From: Variovorax boronicumulans | GTDB lineage: Bacteria > Pseudomonadota > Gammaproteobacteria > Burkholderiales > Burkholderiaceae_C | Direction: 5' to 3' | Length of the DNA stretch: 64,000 nucleotides | Assembly (NCBI RefSeq): GCF_029892485.1 | Contig: NZ_JARXVG010000007.1 | Coordinates: 124,001-188,000 of the forward strand | In this document: piece after piece, positions 34,785 to 42,728 of the stretch | How positions within the stretch are numbered: the stretch's first letter is position 1 | Layout of the letters: every line of letters starts with the position of its first letter | Position numbers and translations under genes: made by a program | The notes under the pieces: model-generated | Database searches by the model: none | Told to the model about the DNA's origin: nothing | The model's input: only the letters and a program-made list of their open reading frames with translations

Positions 34785-35228
34785 ATGACCGAACCGATCC
34801 GCACGCCCCAGCAAACGGCCGAGTACGTCCGCGACGGCATGTACGCGAACGACAACGCAACAAAAGGCCTCGGCATGCGCATCGTCGAGGTCGGCCCCGG
34901 CCAGGCCACCATCGAGATGCAGGTCCGCGACTACATGCTCAACGGCCATGCCACCTGCCACGGCGGCTTCATGGCCACGCTCGCCGACTCGACCTTCGCC
35001 TTCGCCTGCAACTCGTACAACGAGCTGACCGTGGCCTCGGGCTTCTCGATCGATTTCATCGCCCCCGCGCGCGAGGGCGATGTGCTCACCGCGCGCTGCC
35101 ACGAAATCTCGAAGGCCGGCCGCACAGGCGTGTACGACACCGAAATCACCAACCAGCGTGGCGAGCGCATCGCGATGTTCCGCGGCCGCTCCTACACCGC
35201 CAAGGGCCGGCCCGCCGTTGCCGCCTGA
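34785..35228 (+). CDS. paaI: Hydroxyphenylacetyl-CoA thioesterase
   Basis: A 147-residue hotdog-fold thioesterase. The active-site block GHATCHGGFMATLADSTFAFACNS (residues about 55-77) contains the HGG and Asp residues of the PaaI group. It releases CoA from dead-end hydroxyphenylacetyl-CoA products. It follows paaG by 2 bases and precedes paaK by 14, as in other paa operons. Confidence 0.92.
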   Translation: MTEPIRTPQQTAEYVRDGMYANDNATKGLGMRIVEVGPGQATIEMQVRDYMLNGHATCHGGFMATLADSTFAFACNSYNELTVASGFSIDFIAPAREGDVLTARCHEISKAGRTGVYDTEITNQRGERIAMFRGRSYTAKGRPAVAA

Positions 35229-35242
35229 GGAGACAACACACC

Positions 35243-36553
35243 ATGACAGCCAGACACCCCGCCCCCGGCGAACTCGATCCCATCGAAACCGCGAGCCGCG
35301 ACGAGATCACCGCGCTGCAGCTCACCCGTCTTCGCTCCACGCTGCAGCGCGCTTATGACAACGTGCCGCACTACCGCAAGGCCTTCGATGCGAAGGGCGT
35401 GCACCCGAACGACCTGAAGTCGCTCGCCGACCTGTCGAAGTTCCCGTTCACGGTGAAGAGCGACCTGCGCGACAACTATCCCTTCGGCATGTTCGCCGTG
35501 CCGCGCACGCAGGTGGCGCGCATCCATGCGTCGTCGGGCACTACCGGCAAGCCGACCGTCGTGGGCTACACGAAGAACGACATCGACACCTGGGCCGACC
35601 TCGTCGCGCGTTCGATCCGCGCCGCGGGCGGCCGGGCCGGCGACATGATCCACGTGGCCTACGGCTACGGCCTCTTCACCGGCGGCCTGGGCGCGCACTA
35701 CGGTGCCGAGCGCGCGGGCTGCACCGTCATCCCGATGTCGGGCGGCCAGACCGAGAAGCAGGTCCAGCTCATCCAGGACTTCAAGCCCGACATCATCATG
35801 GTCACGCCCAGCTACATGCAGGTGATCATCGAGCAGTTCGAACGCCAGGGCCTGAGCGCGAAAGACAGCTCGCTCAAGATCGGCATCTTCGGCGCCGAAC
35901 CGTGGACCGAGGCGATGCGCCGCGACATCGAGGCCAAGGCCGGCATCGACGCGGTCGATATCTACGGCCTCTCGGAGGTGATGGGCCCGGGCGTTGCCAG
36001 CGAATGCGTCGAGAGCAAGGACGGCCCGGTGATCTGGGAAGACCACTTCTACCCCGAGATCATCGACCCCGACACCGGCGAACTGAAGGCCGACGGCGAA
36101 GAAGGCGAACTGGTCTTCACCTCGCTGAGCAAGGAGGCGATGCCCATCATCCGCTACCGCACGCGCGACCTCACGCGCCTGCTGCCGCCCACCTCGCGCG
36201 CCTTCCGCCGCATGGGCAAGATCGTCGGGCGCAGCGACGACATGATGATCATCCGCGGCGTCAACGTCTTCCCCACGCAGGTGGAAGAAATCGTGCTCGC
36301 GCACAAGAGCCTCTCGGGCCTCTACCAGGTGCATGTGAGCCGCGCCGAGAAGCTGGACCAGGTCGAGGTGCACTGCGAGCTCAATGCAGCCGACGCCGCC
36401 GCGGCCGACCGCGCCGCCATCGGCGAATGGGTGCAGCACCGCGTGAAGACGCTCATCGGCATCTCCACGCGCGTGGTCGTCCATTCGCCGAACGAGATGG
36501 AACGCACCCAGACCGGCAAGGCCCGCCGCGTGATCGACACGCGCCCGCGCTGA
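35243..36553 (+). CDS. paaK: Phenylacetate-CoA ligase
   Basis: A 436-residue adenylate-forming ligase that converts phenylacetate, ATP and CoA to phenylacetyl-CoA, the first step of the pathway. The nucleotide-binding loop is HASSGTTGKPTVVGYT (residues about 94-109); later blocks are IFGAEPWTEAMR, DIYGLSEVMGPGVASEC, RTRDLTRLLPP and the C-terminal GRSDDMMIIRGVNVFPTQVEE. Length and motifs match PaaK enzymes throughout. A GAGGAG sequence 10 bases upstream supports the ATG. Confidence 0.96.
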   Translation: MTARHPAPGELDPIETASRDEITALQLTRLRSTLQRAYDNVPHYRKAFDAKGVHPNDLKSLADLSKFPFTVKSDLRDNYPFGMFAVPRTQVARIHASSGTTGKPTVVGYTKNDIDTWADLVARSIRAAGGRAGDMIHVAYGYGLFTGGLGAHYGAERAGCTVIPMSGGQTEKQVQLIQDFKPDIIMVTPSYMQVIIEQFERQGLSAKDSSLKIGIFGAEPWTEAMRRDIEAKAGIDAVDIYGLSEVMGPGVASECVESKDGPVIWEDHFYPEIIDPDTGELKADGEEGELVFTSLSKEAMPIIRYRTRDLTRLLPPTSRAFRRMGKIVGRSDDMMIIRGVNVFPTQVEEIVLAHKSLSGLYQVHVSRAEKLDQVEVHCELNAADAAAADRAAIGEWVQHRVKTLIGISTRVVVHSPNEMERTQTGKARRVIDTRPR

Positions 36554-36586
36554 CCCGCCCCACACACCCACCGAAAGGACACGCAC

Positions 36587-37597
36587 ATGTACACCCAGGC
36601 AATGGACACCATGGGCAAGGACGCCGGCGACGACAAGAAGAGAGCCTTGCGCTCCGCCGAAGAAATGCAGCTCGAAGCGCGCTTCGACGCCCACATCGAC
36701 GCCGGCGACTTCATCGAGGCCAAGGACTGGATGCCCGAGCACTACCGCAAGACGCTGGTGCGCCAGATCAGCCAGCACGCGCATTCCGAAATCGTCGGCA
36801 TGCTGCCCGAGGGCAACTGGATCAGCCGCGCGCCGACCTTGAAGCGCAAGGCCATCCTTCTGGCCAAGGTGCAGGACGAAGGCGGCCACGGCCTCTACCT
36901 GTATGCCGCTGCCGAAACGCTGGGCACCTCGCGCGACCAGATGTTCGATGCGCTGCACAGCGGCAAGGCCAAGTACAGCTCGATCTTCAACTACCCCACG
37001 CTCACCTGGGCCGACATGGGCACCATCGGCTGGCTGGTCGATGGCGCGGCGATCATGAACCAGGTGCCGATCTGCCGCTGCTCGTACGCACCGTATGCGC
37101 GCGCCATGATCCGCATCTGCCGCGAGGAGAGCTTTCACCAGCGCCAGGGCTACGAGGCCCTGCTGACCATGATGACCCACGGCACCGACGCGCAGAAGGC
37201 GATGGTGCAGGACGCGGTGAACCGCTGGTGGTGGCCCTCGATCATGATGTTCGGCCCGCCCGACGACCAGTCGCCCAACTCGGCGCAATCGATGCGCTGG
37301 GGCATCAAGCGCTTCAGCAACGACGAGCTGCGCCAGAAGTTCATCGATGCGGCCGTCGAACAGGCCGCCATCCTCGGCGTGACCCTGCCCGACCCGGACT
37401 TGAAGTGGAACGAGGAGCGCCAGGCGCACGACTTCGGCACCATCGACTGGAGCGAGTTCTGGCGCGTGGTGGGCGGCGACGGGCCGTGCAACCGCGAACG
37501 CCTGCAAGCGCGCGTCGACGCCTGGGACGACGGCGAATGGGTCCGCGAAGCCGCGATGGCCCACGCCAACAAACAACCGATCAAGGAGGCCGCATGA
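36587..37597 (+). CDS. paaA: 1,2-phenylacetyl-CoA epoxidase, catalytic subunit PaaA
   Basis: A 336-residue diiron oxygenase subunit. Two ExxH metal-binding motifs are visible: E98-x2-H101 in QDEGGHGLY and E181-x2-H184 in [10 protein letters not shown], on the helices of the four-helix bundle. With PaaC it forms the structural core of the epoxidase that oxidises the aromatic ring of phenylacetyl-CoA. A GAAAGGAC ribosome-binding site precedes the ATG. The stop overlaps the paaB start by 4 bases. Confidence 0.96.
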   Translation: MYTQAMDTMGKDAGDDKKRALRSAEEMQLEARFDAHIDAGDFIEAKDWMPEHYRKTLVRQISQHAHSEIVGMLPEGNWISRAPTLKRKAILLAKVQDEGGHGLYLYAAAETLGTSRDQMFDALHSGKAKYSSIFNYPTLTWADMGTIGWLVDGAAIMNQVPICRCSYAPYARAMIRICREESFHQRQGYEALLTMMTHGTDAQKAMVQDAVNRWWWPSIMMFGPPDDQSPNSAQSMRWGIKRFSNDELRQKFIDAAVEQAAILGVTLPDPDLKWNEERQAHDFGTIDWSEFWRVVGGDGPCNRERLQARVDAWDDGEWVREAAMAHANKQPIKEAA

Positions 37598-37893
37598 GCG
37601 CCGATACGACCAAACAAGAGTGGCCCCTGTGGGAAGTGTTCGTGCGCAGCAAGGCGGGCCTGGACCACAAGCATTGCGGCAGCCTGCATGCGGCCGATTC
37701 GAAGATGGCGATCCAGATGGCGCGCGACGTGTACACGCGCCGCCAGGAAGGCAGCAGCATCTGGGTGGTGCGCTCCGAGCAGATCGTGGCGAGCGACCCG
37801 GGCGAGAAGGACATGTACTTCGATCCGGCGGAAGACAAGGTCTACCGCCATCCGACCTTCTACGCGCTGCCCAAGTCCGTGGACCACATGTGA
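37594..37893 (+). CDS. paaB: 1,2-phenylacetyl-CoA epoxidase subunit PaaB
   Basis: A 99-residue subunit of the multicomponent epoxidase, thought to bridge the PaaAC dimers. The family segments [36 protein letters not shown] (here [12 protein letters not shown]) and [10 protein letters not shown] are all present. It starts within the paaA stop codon (ATGA). Confidence 0.95.
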   Translation: MSADTTKQEWPLWEVFVRSKAGLDHKHCGSLHAADSKMAIQMARDVYTRRQEGSSIWVVRSEQIVASDPGEKDMYFDPAEDKVYRHPTFYALPKSVDHM

Positions 37894-37910
37894 GCAAGGA
37901 CTGAACTGCC

Positions 37911-38690
37911 ATGCAAGCATCGATCGAACTGAACCGCACGCCCGCCGTGCAATACCTGCTGCGCATCGGCGACACGTGTCTCGTGCTCGCGCAGCGCCTG
38001 GGCGAATGGTGCGGCCATGCACCCGTGCTGGAAGAAGACATCGCGATGGCCAACATCGCGCTGGACCTCGTGGGCCAGGCCCGCGCGCTGCTCACGCACG
38101 CCGGCAAGCTCGAGGGCGAAGGCCGCGCGCACGACGAAGACCAGCTCGCCTACCTGCGCGACGAGCGCGACTACTTCAACCTCACGCTGGTCGAGCTGCC
38201 GCGCGGCGACTTCGCCTTTGCCGTGTTGCGCAACACCATGGTTGCCACGCTGCTCAAGCTGCTGTGGCAGCGCCTGGCCGCATCGAGCGATGCCGAAGTG
38301 GCCGCCATCGCCGGCAAGGCCGTGAAGGAAGCGCGCTACCACCAGCAGCATTCGGCCGACTGGGTCGTGCGCCTGGGCGACGGCACCGATGAATCGCGTC
38401 GCCGCACCGAGAAGGCGCTGAAGCAACTCTGGCTCTACGTGCCCGAACTCTTCGAGAGCGATGCGGTGGACGAAACAGCGAGCGCCAGCGGCCTCGGCCC
38501 GGCCTGGAGCGAACTGCGCGATCCCTGGCTCGCCGAGATGCAACAGGTGCTCGACGCAGCCGGCCTCGCGATGCCGAAGGAAGCTGCCTTCCGCAGCACC
38601 GGCAAGCAGGGCGTGCACAGCGAGCACATGGGCTACATCCTCACCGAGATGCAGCACCTGCAACGGACTTTCCCCGGAGGCGTTTGGTGA
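37911..38690 (+). CDS. paaC: 1,2-phenylacetyl-CoA epoxidase, structural subunit PaaC
   Basis: A 259-residue ferritin-like structural partner of PaaA. Recognisable blocks are YLLRIGDTCLVLAQRLGEWCGHAPVLEEDIAMANIALDLVGQAR at the N-terminus, DERDYFNLTLVELPRGDFAFAVLR, and the C-terminal HSEHMGYILTEMQHLQRTFPG. The metal ligands needed for catalysis are degenerate in this subunit, as known for PaaC. The stop overlaps the paaD start by 4 bases. Confidence 0.94.
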   Translation: MQASIELNRTPAVQYLLRIGDTCLVLAQRLGEWCGHAPVLEEDIAMANIALDLVGQARALLTHAGKLEGEGRAHDEDQLAYLRDERDYFNLTLVELPRGDFAFAVLRNTMVATLLKLLWQRLAASSDAEVAAIAGKAVKEARYHQQHSADWVVRLGDGTDESRRRTEKALKQLWLYVPELFESDAVDETASASGLGPAWSELRDPWLAEMQQVLDAAGLAMPKEAAFRSTGKQGVHSEHMGYILTEMQHLQRTFPGGVW

Positions 38691-39211
38691 ACGCGCTGGC
38701 CTCGCGCGTCGATGCGGCATGGACCGTGCTGCACACGGTGCTCGACCCCGAGGTGCCGGCCGTGTCGGTCTGCGACCTGGGCATCGTGCGCGAAGTGATC
38801 GAACACGACGACGGTTTGGAGATCGTGCTCACGCCGACCTACTCCGGCTGCCCCGCGACCGAAGCCATCGAGCACGACGTGCTGGCCGCCATCGAAGAGG
38901 CCGGCCTCGGCCGCGCACGCGCCACCTTGCGCCGCGCACCCGCATGGAGCAGCGACTGGATCAGCGACGAAGGCCGCGCGAAGCTCGAGGCCTACGGCAT
39001 CGCGCCCCCTGCTCACCTCACGCCCGAAGTCGCGGCCAACACCGCGATGCCGATCAAGCTCTTCGGCCGCATCTCAGGCGAACGCATCGCCTGCCCGCGC
39101 TGCGCGAGCGAACGCACCGAGCGGCTCTCGGCCTTCGGTTCTACCGCCTGCAAGGCGCTGTACCGCTGCATGGCCTGCCGCGAGCCCTTCGAACACTTCA
39201 AGCCAATCTAG
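38687..39211 (+). CDS. paaD: Phenylacetate epoxidase maturation factor PaaD
   Basis: A 174-residue protein of the PaaD/DUF59 family involved in iron-sulfur or metal maturation of the epoxidase system. The N-terminal DUF59 domain contains LDPEVPAVSVCDLGIVREV and the conserved TPTYSGCPATEAI cysteine loop; a C-terminal zinc-ribbon-like segment has CPRC, a later Cys and CMAC. The start is a GTG overlapping the paaC stop (GTGA). Confidence 0.93.
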   Translation: MNALASRVDAAWTVLHTVLDPEVPAVSVCDLGIVREVIEHDDGLEIVLTPTYSGCPATEAIEHDVLAAIEEAGLGRARATLRRAPAWSSDWISDEGRAKLEAYGIAPPAHLTPEVAANTAMPIKLFGRISGERIACPRCASERTERLSAFGSTACKALYRCMACREPFEHFKPI

Positions 39212-39222
39212 GTCCCCAAGCG

Positions 39223-40308
39223 ATGAGCACCCTCTTCCACCCCTTGCGCGTGAAGGCCATCGAGCCCGACACGGCCGAGGCCGTCATCGTCTCGTTCGAA
39301 GTGCCCACCGACCTGCAGGAAGTCTTCGGCTTCACGCAGGGCCAGTACCTCACCCTGCGCCACGACATCGACGGCCAGGACCTGCGCCGCTCCTATTCGA
39401 TCTGCGCAGGCCTGGACGACGGCGAGCTGCGCGTGGGCGTGCGCAAGGTGCGCGGCGGCGTGTTCTCCAACTGGATAAACGCGAGCCTGCAACCCGGCGA
39501 CACGCTGCAGGTGATGGCACCGCAAGGCCGCTTCTTCGTGCCGATCGAGCCGTCCTCGGTCCGGCACCACGTCGGCATCGCGGGCGGCAGCGGCATCACG
39601 CCGATCCTCTCGATCATGAAGACCGTGCTGGCACGCGAGCCCGCGAGCCGCTTCACGCTGATCTATGGCAACCGGCAGTTGCAGTCCACGATGTTCAAGG
39701 AAGAAATCGAGGACCTGAAGAACCGCTACATGACTCGCCTGGTGCTGCTGCATGTGTTCTCCGACGAGCACACCGATTCGCCGCTGGGCTTCGGCGTGAT
39801 GAACCGCGAGAAGATCGGCGAGTTCCTCTCGTCGGTGGTGCCCGCCAAGCGGATCGACCATGTCTACGTCTGCGGCCCGTTCCAGATGAACGATGAAGCC
39901 GAGGCCGCGCTGCTCGCGGCCGGCGTGCCGGAAGAGCGCATCCACATCGAGCGCTTCGGCGTCGCATTGCCCTCGGCCACCCAGGTCGGCGCCGTGGTGC
40001 ACGAGACATTGCCCGGCGATGCCAAGCAGGCCCGCATCACCATCGTGCGCGACGGCCTGCAGCGCGAGATCACTTTCACCGAAGGCCAGCCCAGCATCCT
40101 CGATGCCGCATCGGCCGCGGGCCTGGAAGTGCCGTTCTCGTGCACCTCGGGCGTGTGCGGCACCTGCCGCGCCAAGTGCGTGGACGGGGAAGTCCGCATG
40201 GAAAGAAACTTTGCGCTCGACAAGAATGAAGTGGCCGCCGGGTTCGTGCTGACCTGCCAGGCCCACCCCCTCACCGAGCGCGTCACGCTGTCCTTCGACG
40301 AGCGTTGA
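39223..40308 (+). CDS. paaE: 1,2-phenylacetyl-CoA epoxidase, reductase subunit PaaE
   Basis: A 361-residue electron-transfer subunit. The ferredoxin-NADP reductase-like part has the FAD motif RRSYSICAG and the NAD(P)H segment HVGIAGGSGITPILSIMK; the C-terminal plant-type 2Fe-2S domain (from about residue 270) has the ligands in PFSCTSGVCGTCRAKC with a fourth cysteine in LTCQAHP. It passes electrons from NADPH to the PaaA diiron centre. It closes the contiguous paaABCDE block. Confidence 0.96.
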   Translation: MSTLFHPLRVKAIEPDTAEAVIVSFEVPTDLQEVFGFTQGQYLTLRHDIDGQDLRRSYSICAGLDDGELRVGVRKVRGGVFSNWINASLQPGDTLQVMAPQGRFFVPIEPSSVRHHVGIAGGSGITPILSIMKTVLAREPASRFTLIYGNRQLQSTMFKEEIEDLKNRYMTRLVLLHVFSDEHTDSPLGFGVMNREKIGEFLSSVVPAKRIDHVYVCGPFQMNDEAEAALLAAGVPEERIHIERFGVALPSATQVGAVVHETLPGDAKQARITIVRDGLQREITFTEGQPSILDAASAAGLEVPFSCTSGVCGTCRAKCVDGEVRMERNFALDKNEVAAGFVLTCQAHPLTERVTLSFDER

Positions 40309-40351
40309 TGCACCAGGCCCCGACCCCTTTTTCAACCCGGAGACAAGACCA

Positions 40352-41500
40352 ATGAAATTCTTCTTCAAGCCCCTGCTGATCGCCGCGCTGTGCGCCACCG
40401 CCGCCGCGGCCTGGGCCGACGTCAATGTCGGCGTGACGGTGTCGGCCACCGGCCCGGCCGCCTCGCTCGGCATTCCAGAGAAGAACACCATCGCGCTGAT
40501 GCCCAAGACCATCGGCGGCCAGAAGATCAACTACATCGTGCTGGACGACGCCTCCGACACCACCGCGGCCGTGGCCAACACCCGCAAGCTGATCGCCGAG
40601 AACAAGGTCGACATCGTGCTGGGCTCCACCACCACGCCCAACTCGCTGGCCATGATCGACGTGGTGAGCGAAGCCAAGGTGCCGATGATCTCCATCGCCG
40701 CTTCGGCCCGCATCATTGAGCCGATGGACGCCAAGAAGAAGTGGGTGTTCAAGACGCCGCAGAACGACATCATGATGTCGCTCGCCATCGCCGAGCACAT
40801 GGCCGCCAACGGCGTGAAGACGGTGGCCTTCATCGGCTTCTCCGATGCGTACGGCGAAGGCTGGTCGGAAGAATTCGCCAAGGCCGCGGCGCTCAAGAAG
40901 ATCACCATCGTCGCCAACGAGCGCTACTCGCGCAGCGACACCTCGGTGACCGGCCAGGCGCTGAAGATCATGGCCGCCAAGGCCGATGCCGTGCTGGTCG
41001 CGGGTTCTGGCACGCCGGCCGCGCTGCCGCAGAAGACCCTCAAGGAGCGCGGCTACGCCGGCAAGATGTACCAGACCCACGGCGTGGCGAATTCCGACTT
41101 CCTGCGCGTGGGCGGCAAGGACGTGGAAGGCACCTTCCTGCCGGCCGGCCCGGTGCTCGTGGCGGCACAGCTGCCTGCCGACAATCCGGTGAAGAAATCT
41201 GCGCTGGCCTACGTGTCGGCTTATGAGGCGGCCAACGGCAAGGGCACCGTGTCCACCTTCGGCGCGCACGCCTGGGACGCCGGTTTGCTGATGAGCTCGG
41301 CCGTGCCGGTCGCGCTCAAGAAGGCCCAGCCCGGCACGCCAGAGTTCCGCGCCGCGCTGCGCGATGCGCTGGAGCAGACCAAGGATGTGTCGGGCGCGCA
41401 TGGCGTGTTCAACATGACGGAGAAGGATCACCTCGGCCTGGACCAACGCGCGCGCGTGATGGTGAAGATCGAGAACGGCGCCTGGAAATACCAGCCTTGA
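40352..41500 (+). CDS. Branched-chain-type ABC transporter substrate-binding protein
   Basis: A 382-residue periplasmic binding protein of the LivJ/LivK type (periplasmic binding protein family 6). A signal peptide ends near AAWADV (residue 23); the mature part has VGVTVSATGPAASLGIPEKN, LDDASDTTAAVANTRKLI, and SFVGFSDAYGEGW-like (here FIGFSDAYGEGWSEEF). Its position between paaE and the liv permease genes suggests it binds phenylacetate or a related aromatic acid rather than leucine, as known for similarly placed proteins in other bacteria. A GGAGA ribosome-binding site precedes the ATG. Confidence 0.9.
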   Translation: MKFFFKPLLIAALCATAAAAWADVNVGVTVSATGPAASLGIPEKNTIALMPKTIGGQKINYIVLDDASDTTAAVANTRKLIAENKVDIVLGSTTTPNSLAMIDVVSEAKVPMISIAASARIIEPMDAKKKWVFKTPQNDIMMSLAIAEHMAANGVKTVAFIGFSDAYGEGWSEEFAKAAALKKITIVANERYSRSDTSVTGQALKIMAAKADAVLVAGSGTPAALPQKTLKERGYAGKMYQTHGVANSDFLRVGGKDVEGTFLPAGPVLVAAQLPADNPVKKSALAYVSAYEAANGKGTVSTFGAHAWDAGLLMSSAVPVALKKAQPGTPEFRAALRDALEQTKDVSGAHGVFNMTEKDHLGLDQRARVMVKIENGAWKYQP

Positions 41501-41512
41501 TGTCTTCGCATT

Positions 41513-41624
41513 GCTCCCTCCCCTCCCGGGGGAGGGTTGGGGTGGGGGCCAGCGGCAATCGATGAAGCACTGCGCCGAACGAGCCAAGCCCCCATCCCAA
41601 CCTTCCCCCGGAAGGGGAAGGAGC
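41513..41624. repeat. REP-like palindromic element (copy 2)
   Basis: The element has CTCCCGGGGGAG and CCCCCGGAAGGGGAAGG palindromes at its ends, complementary GGGTTGGGGTGGGGG and CCCCCATCCCAACC segments, and a central spacer with GCACTGCGCCGAACGA. The spacer is shared with the copy at 45370-45485, in the same orientation. It lies between the binding-protein and permease genes and could modulate the ratio of their transcripts. Confidence 0.85.
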
Positions 41625-41699
41625 AACACGGTGCAGCGCCATTGAAAGCGCTCGCAGCAGACACCGATTCGACACACGGGCCGAGCCCAAAGGTTCTTT

Positions 41700-42728
41700 A
41701 TGGATTTGCAGATCGCCCTGCTTCTGGGGCAGGACGGCATCGTCAACGGTGCCGTCTATGGATTGATGGCGCTCGCCCTCGTGCTGGTGTTCTCGGTCAC
41801 ACGCGTCATCTTCATTCCCCAGGGTGAGTTCGTCGCCTTCGGGGCCCTCTCGATGGCGATGCTGCAGGCCGGCCGCGTGCCGGCCACGCTGTGGCTGCTG
41901 CTCGCACTCGCGGTGATGGTGCTGATCGTCGAGTTCTGGCGCTGGAAGCGCGGCGCGGTGGTCAACTGGGCCTCGGCGCTCGCATGGTGCGTGGTGCTGC
42001 CGCTGGCCGCCGCCGCGCTGGTGCTGCTGCTTAAGCCCACCTCGATGGCGGGGCAGACGCTCACCACGCTGATCCTCATCATGCCGCTCGGTCCGCTGCT
42101 CTACCGCCTGGCCTACCGGCCGCTGGCCGATGCCAACGTGCTGATGCTGCTGATCGTCTCGGTCGCGCTGCATGGCGTGCTCGTCGGCCTGGGCCTGCTG
42201 TTCTTCGGCGCCGAAGGCTCGCGCACCACGGCCTTCTCGGACGCGCGCTTCGACATCGGCGGCATTCCGGTCAGCGGGCAATCGCTGGTGGTGGTCGGCG
42301 TCACGCTGCTGCTGGTGATCGCGATGTTCCTGTTCTTCGGACGCTCGATGGTCGGCAAGGCATTGCGCGCGACCGCCATCAACCGCGTCGGCGCACGGCT
42401 CTCGGGCATTCCGACCGAACTGTCGGGTGACCTGAGCTTTGCGCTCGCGGCGCTGATCGGCGCGGTGTCGGGTTTGCTCATCGCACCGATCACCACCGTG
42501 TACTACGACACCGGCTTTCTCATCGGCCTCAAGGGCTTCGTCGCGGCCATCGTCGGCGGGCTCGCGAGCTATCCGCTGGCGCTGGTCGGCGCGCTCCTCG
42601 TCGGGCAGCTCGAAGCCTTCGCCTCCTTCTGGGCCAGCCCGTTCAAGGAAGTGCTGGTCTTCACCCTGATCATTCCCGTGCTGTGGTGGCGTTCGCTGCG
42701 CAGCCATCATGTGGAGGACGAGGAATGA
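41700..42728 (+). CDS. Branched-chain-type ABC transporter permease (LivH-like)
   Basis: A 342-residue polytopic permease of the LivH type. It begins GQDGIVNGAVYGLMALALVLVFSVTRVIFIPQGEFVAFGA, the usual family start, and has the conserved cytoplasmic loop GKALRATAINRVGARLSGI and the later AALIGAVSGLLIAPIT. Its stop codon overlaps the start of the fused LivM-LivG gene by 4 bases. An AAAGG sequence precedes the ATG. Confidence 0.9.
   Translation: MDLQIALLLGQDGIVNGAVYGLMALALVLVFSVTRVIFIPQGEFVAFGALSMAMLQAGRVPATLWLLLALAVMVLIVEFWRWKRGAVVNWASALAWCVVLPLAAAALVLLLKPTSMAGQTLTTLILIMPLGPLLYRLAYRPLADANVLMLLIVSVALHGVLVGLGLLFFGAEGSRTTAFSDARFDIGGIPVSGQSLVVVGVTLLLVIAMFLFFGRSMVGKALRATAINRVGARLSGIPTELSGDLSFALAALIGAVSGLLIAPITTVYYDTGFLIGLKGFVAAIVGGLASYPLALVGALLVGQLEAFASFWASPFKEVLVFTLIIPVLWWRSLRSHHVEDEE

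Noticed and set aside
35192..38107. A 971-codon open frame on the minus strand across paaK-paaC
   Set aside because: It is antisense to firmly identified paa genes and has low-complexity composition.
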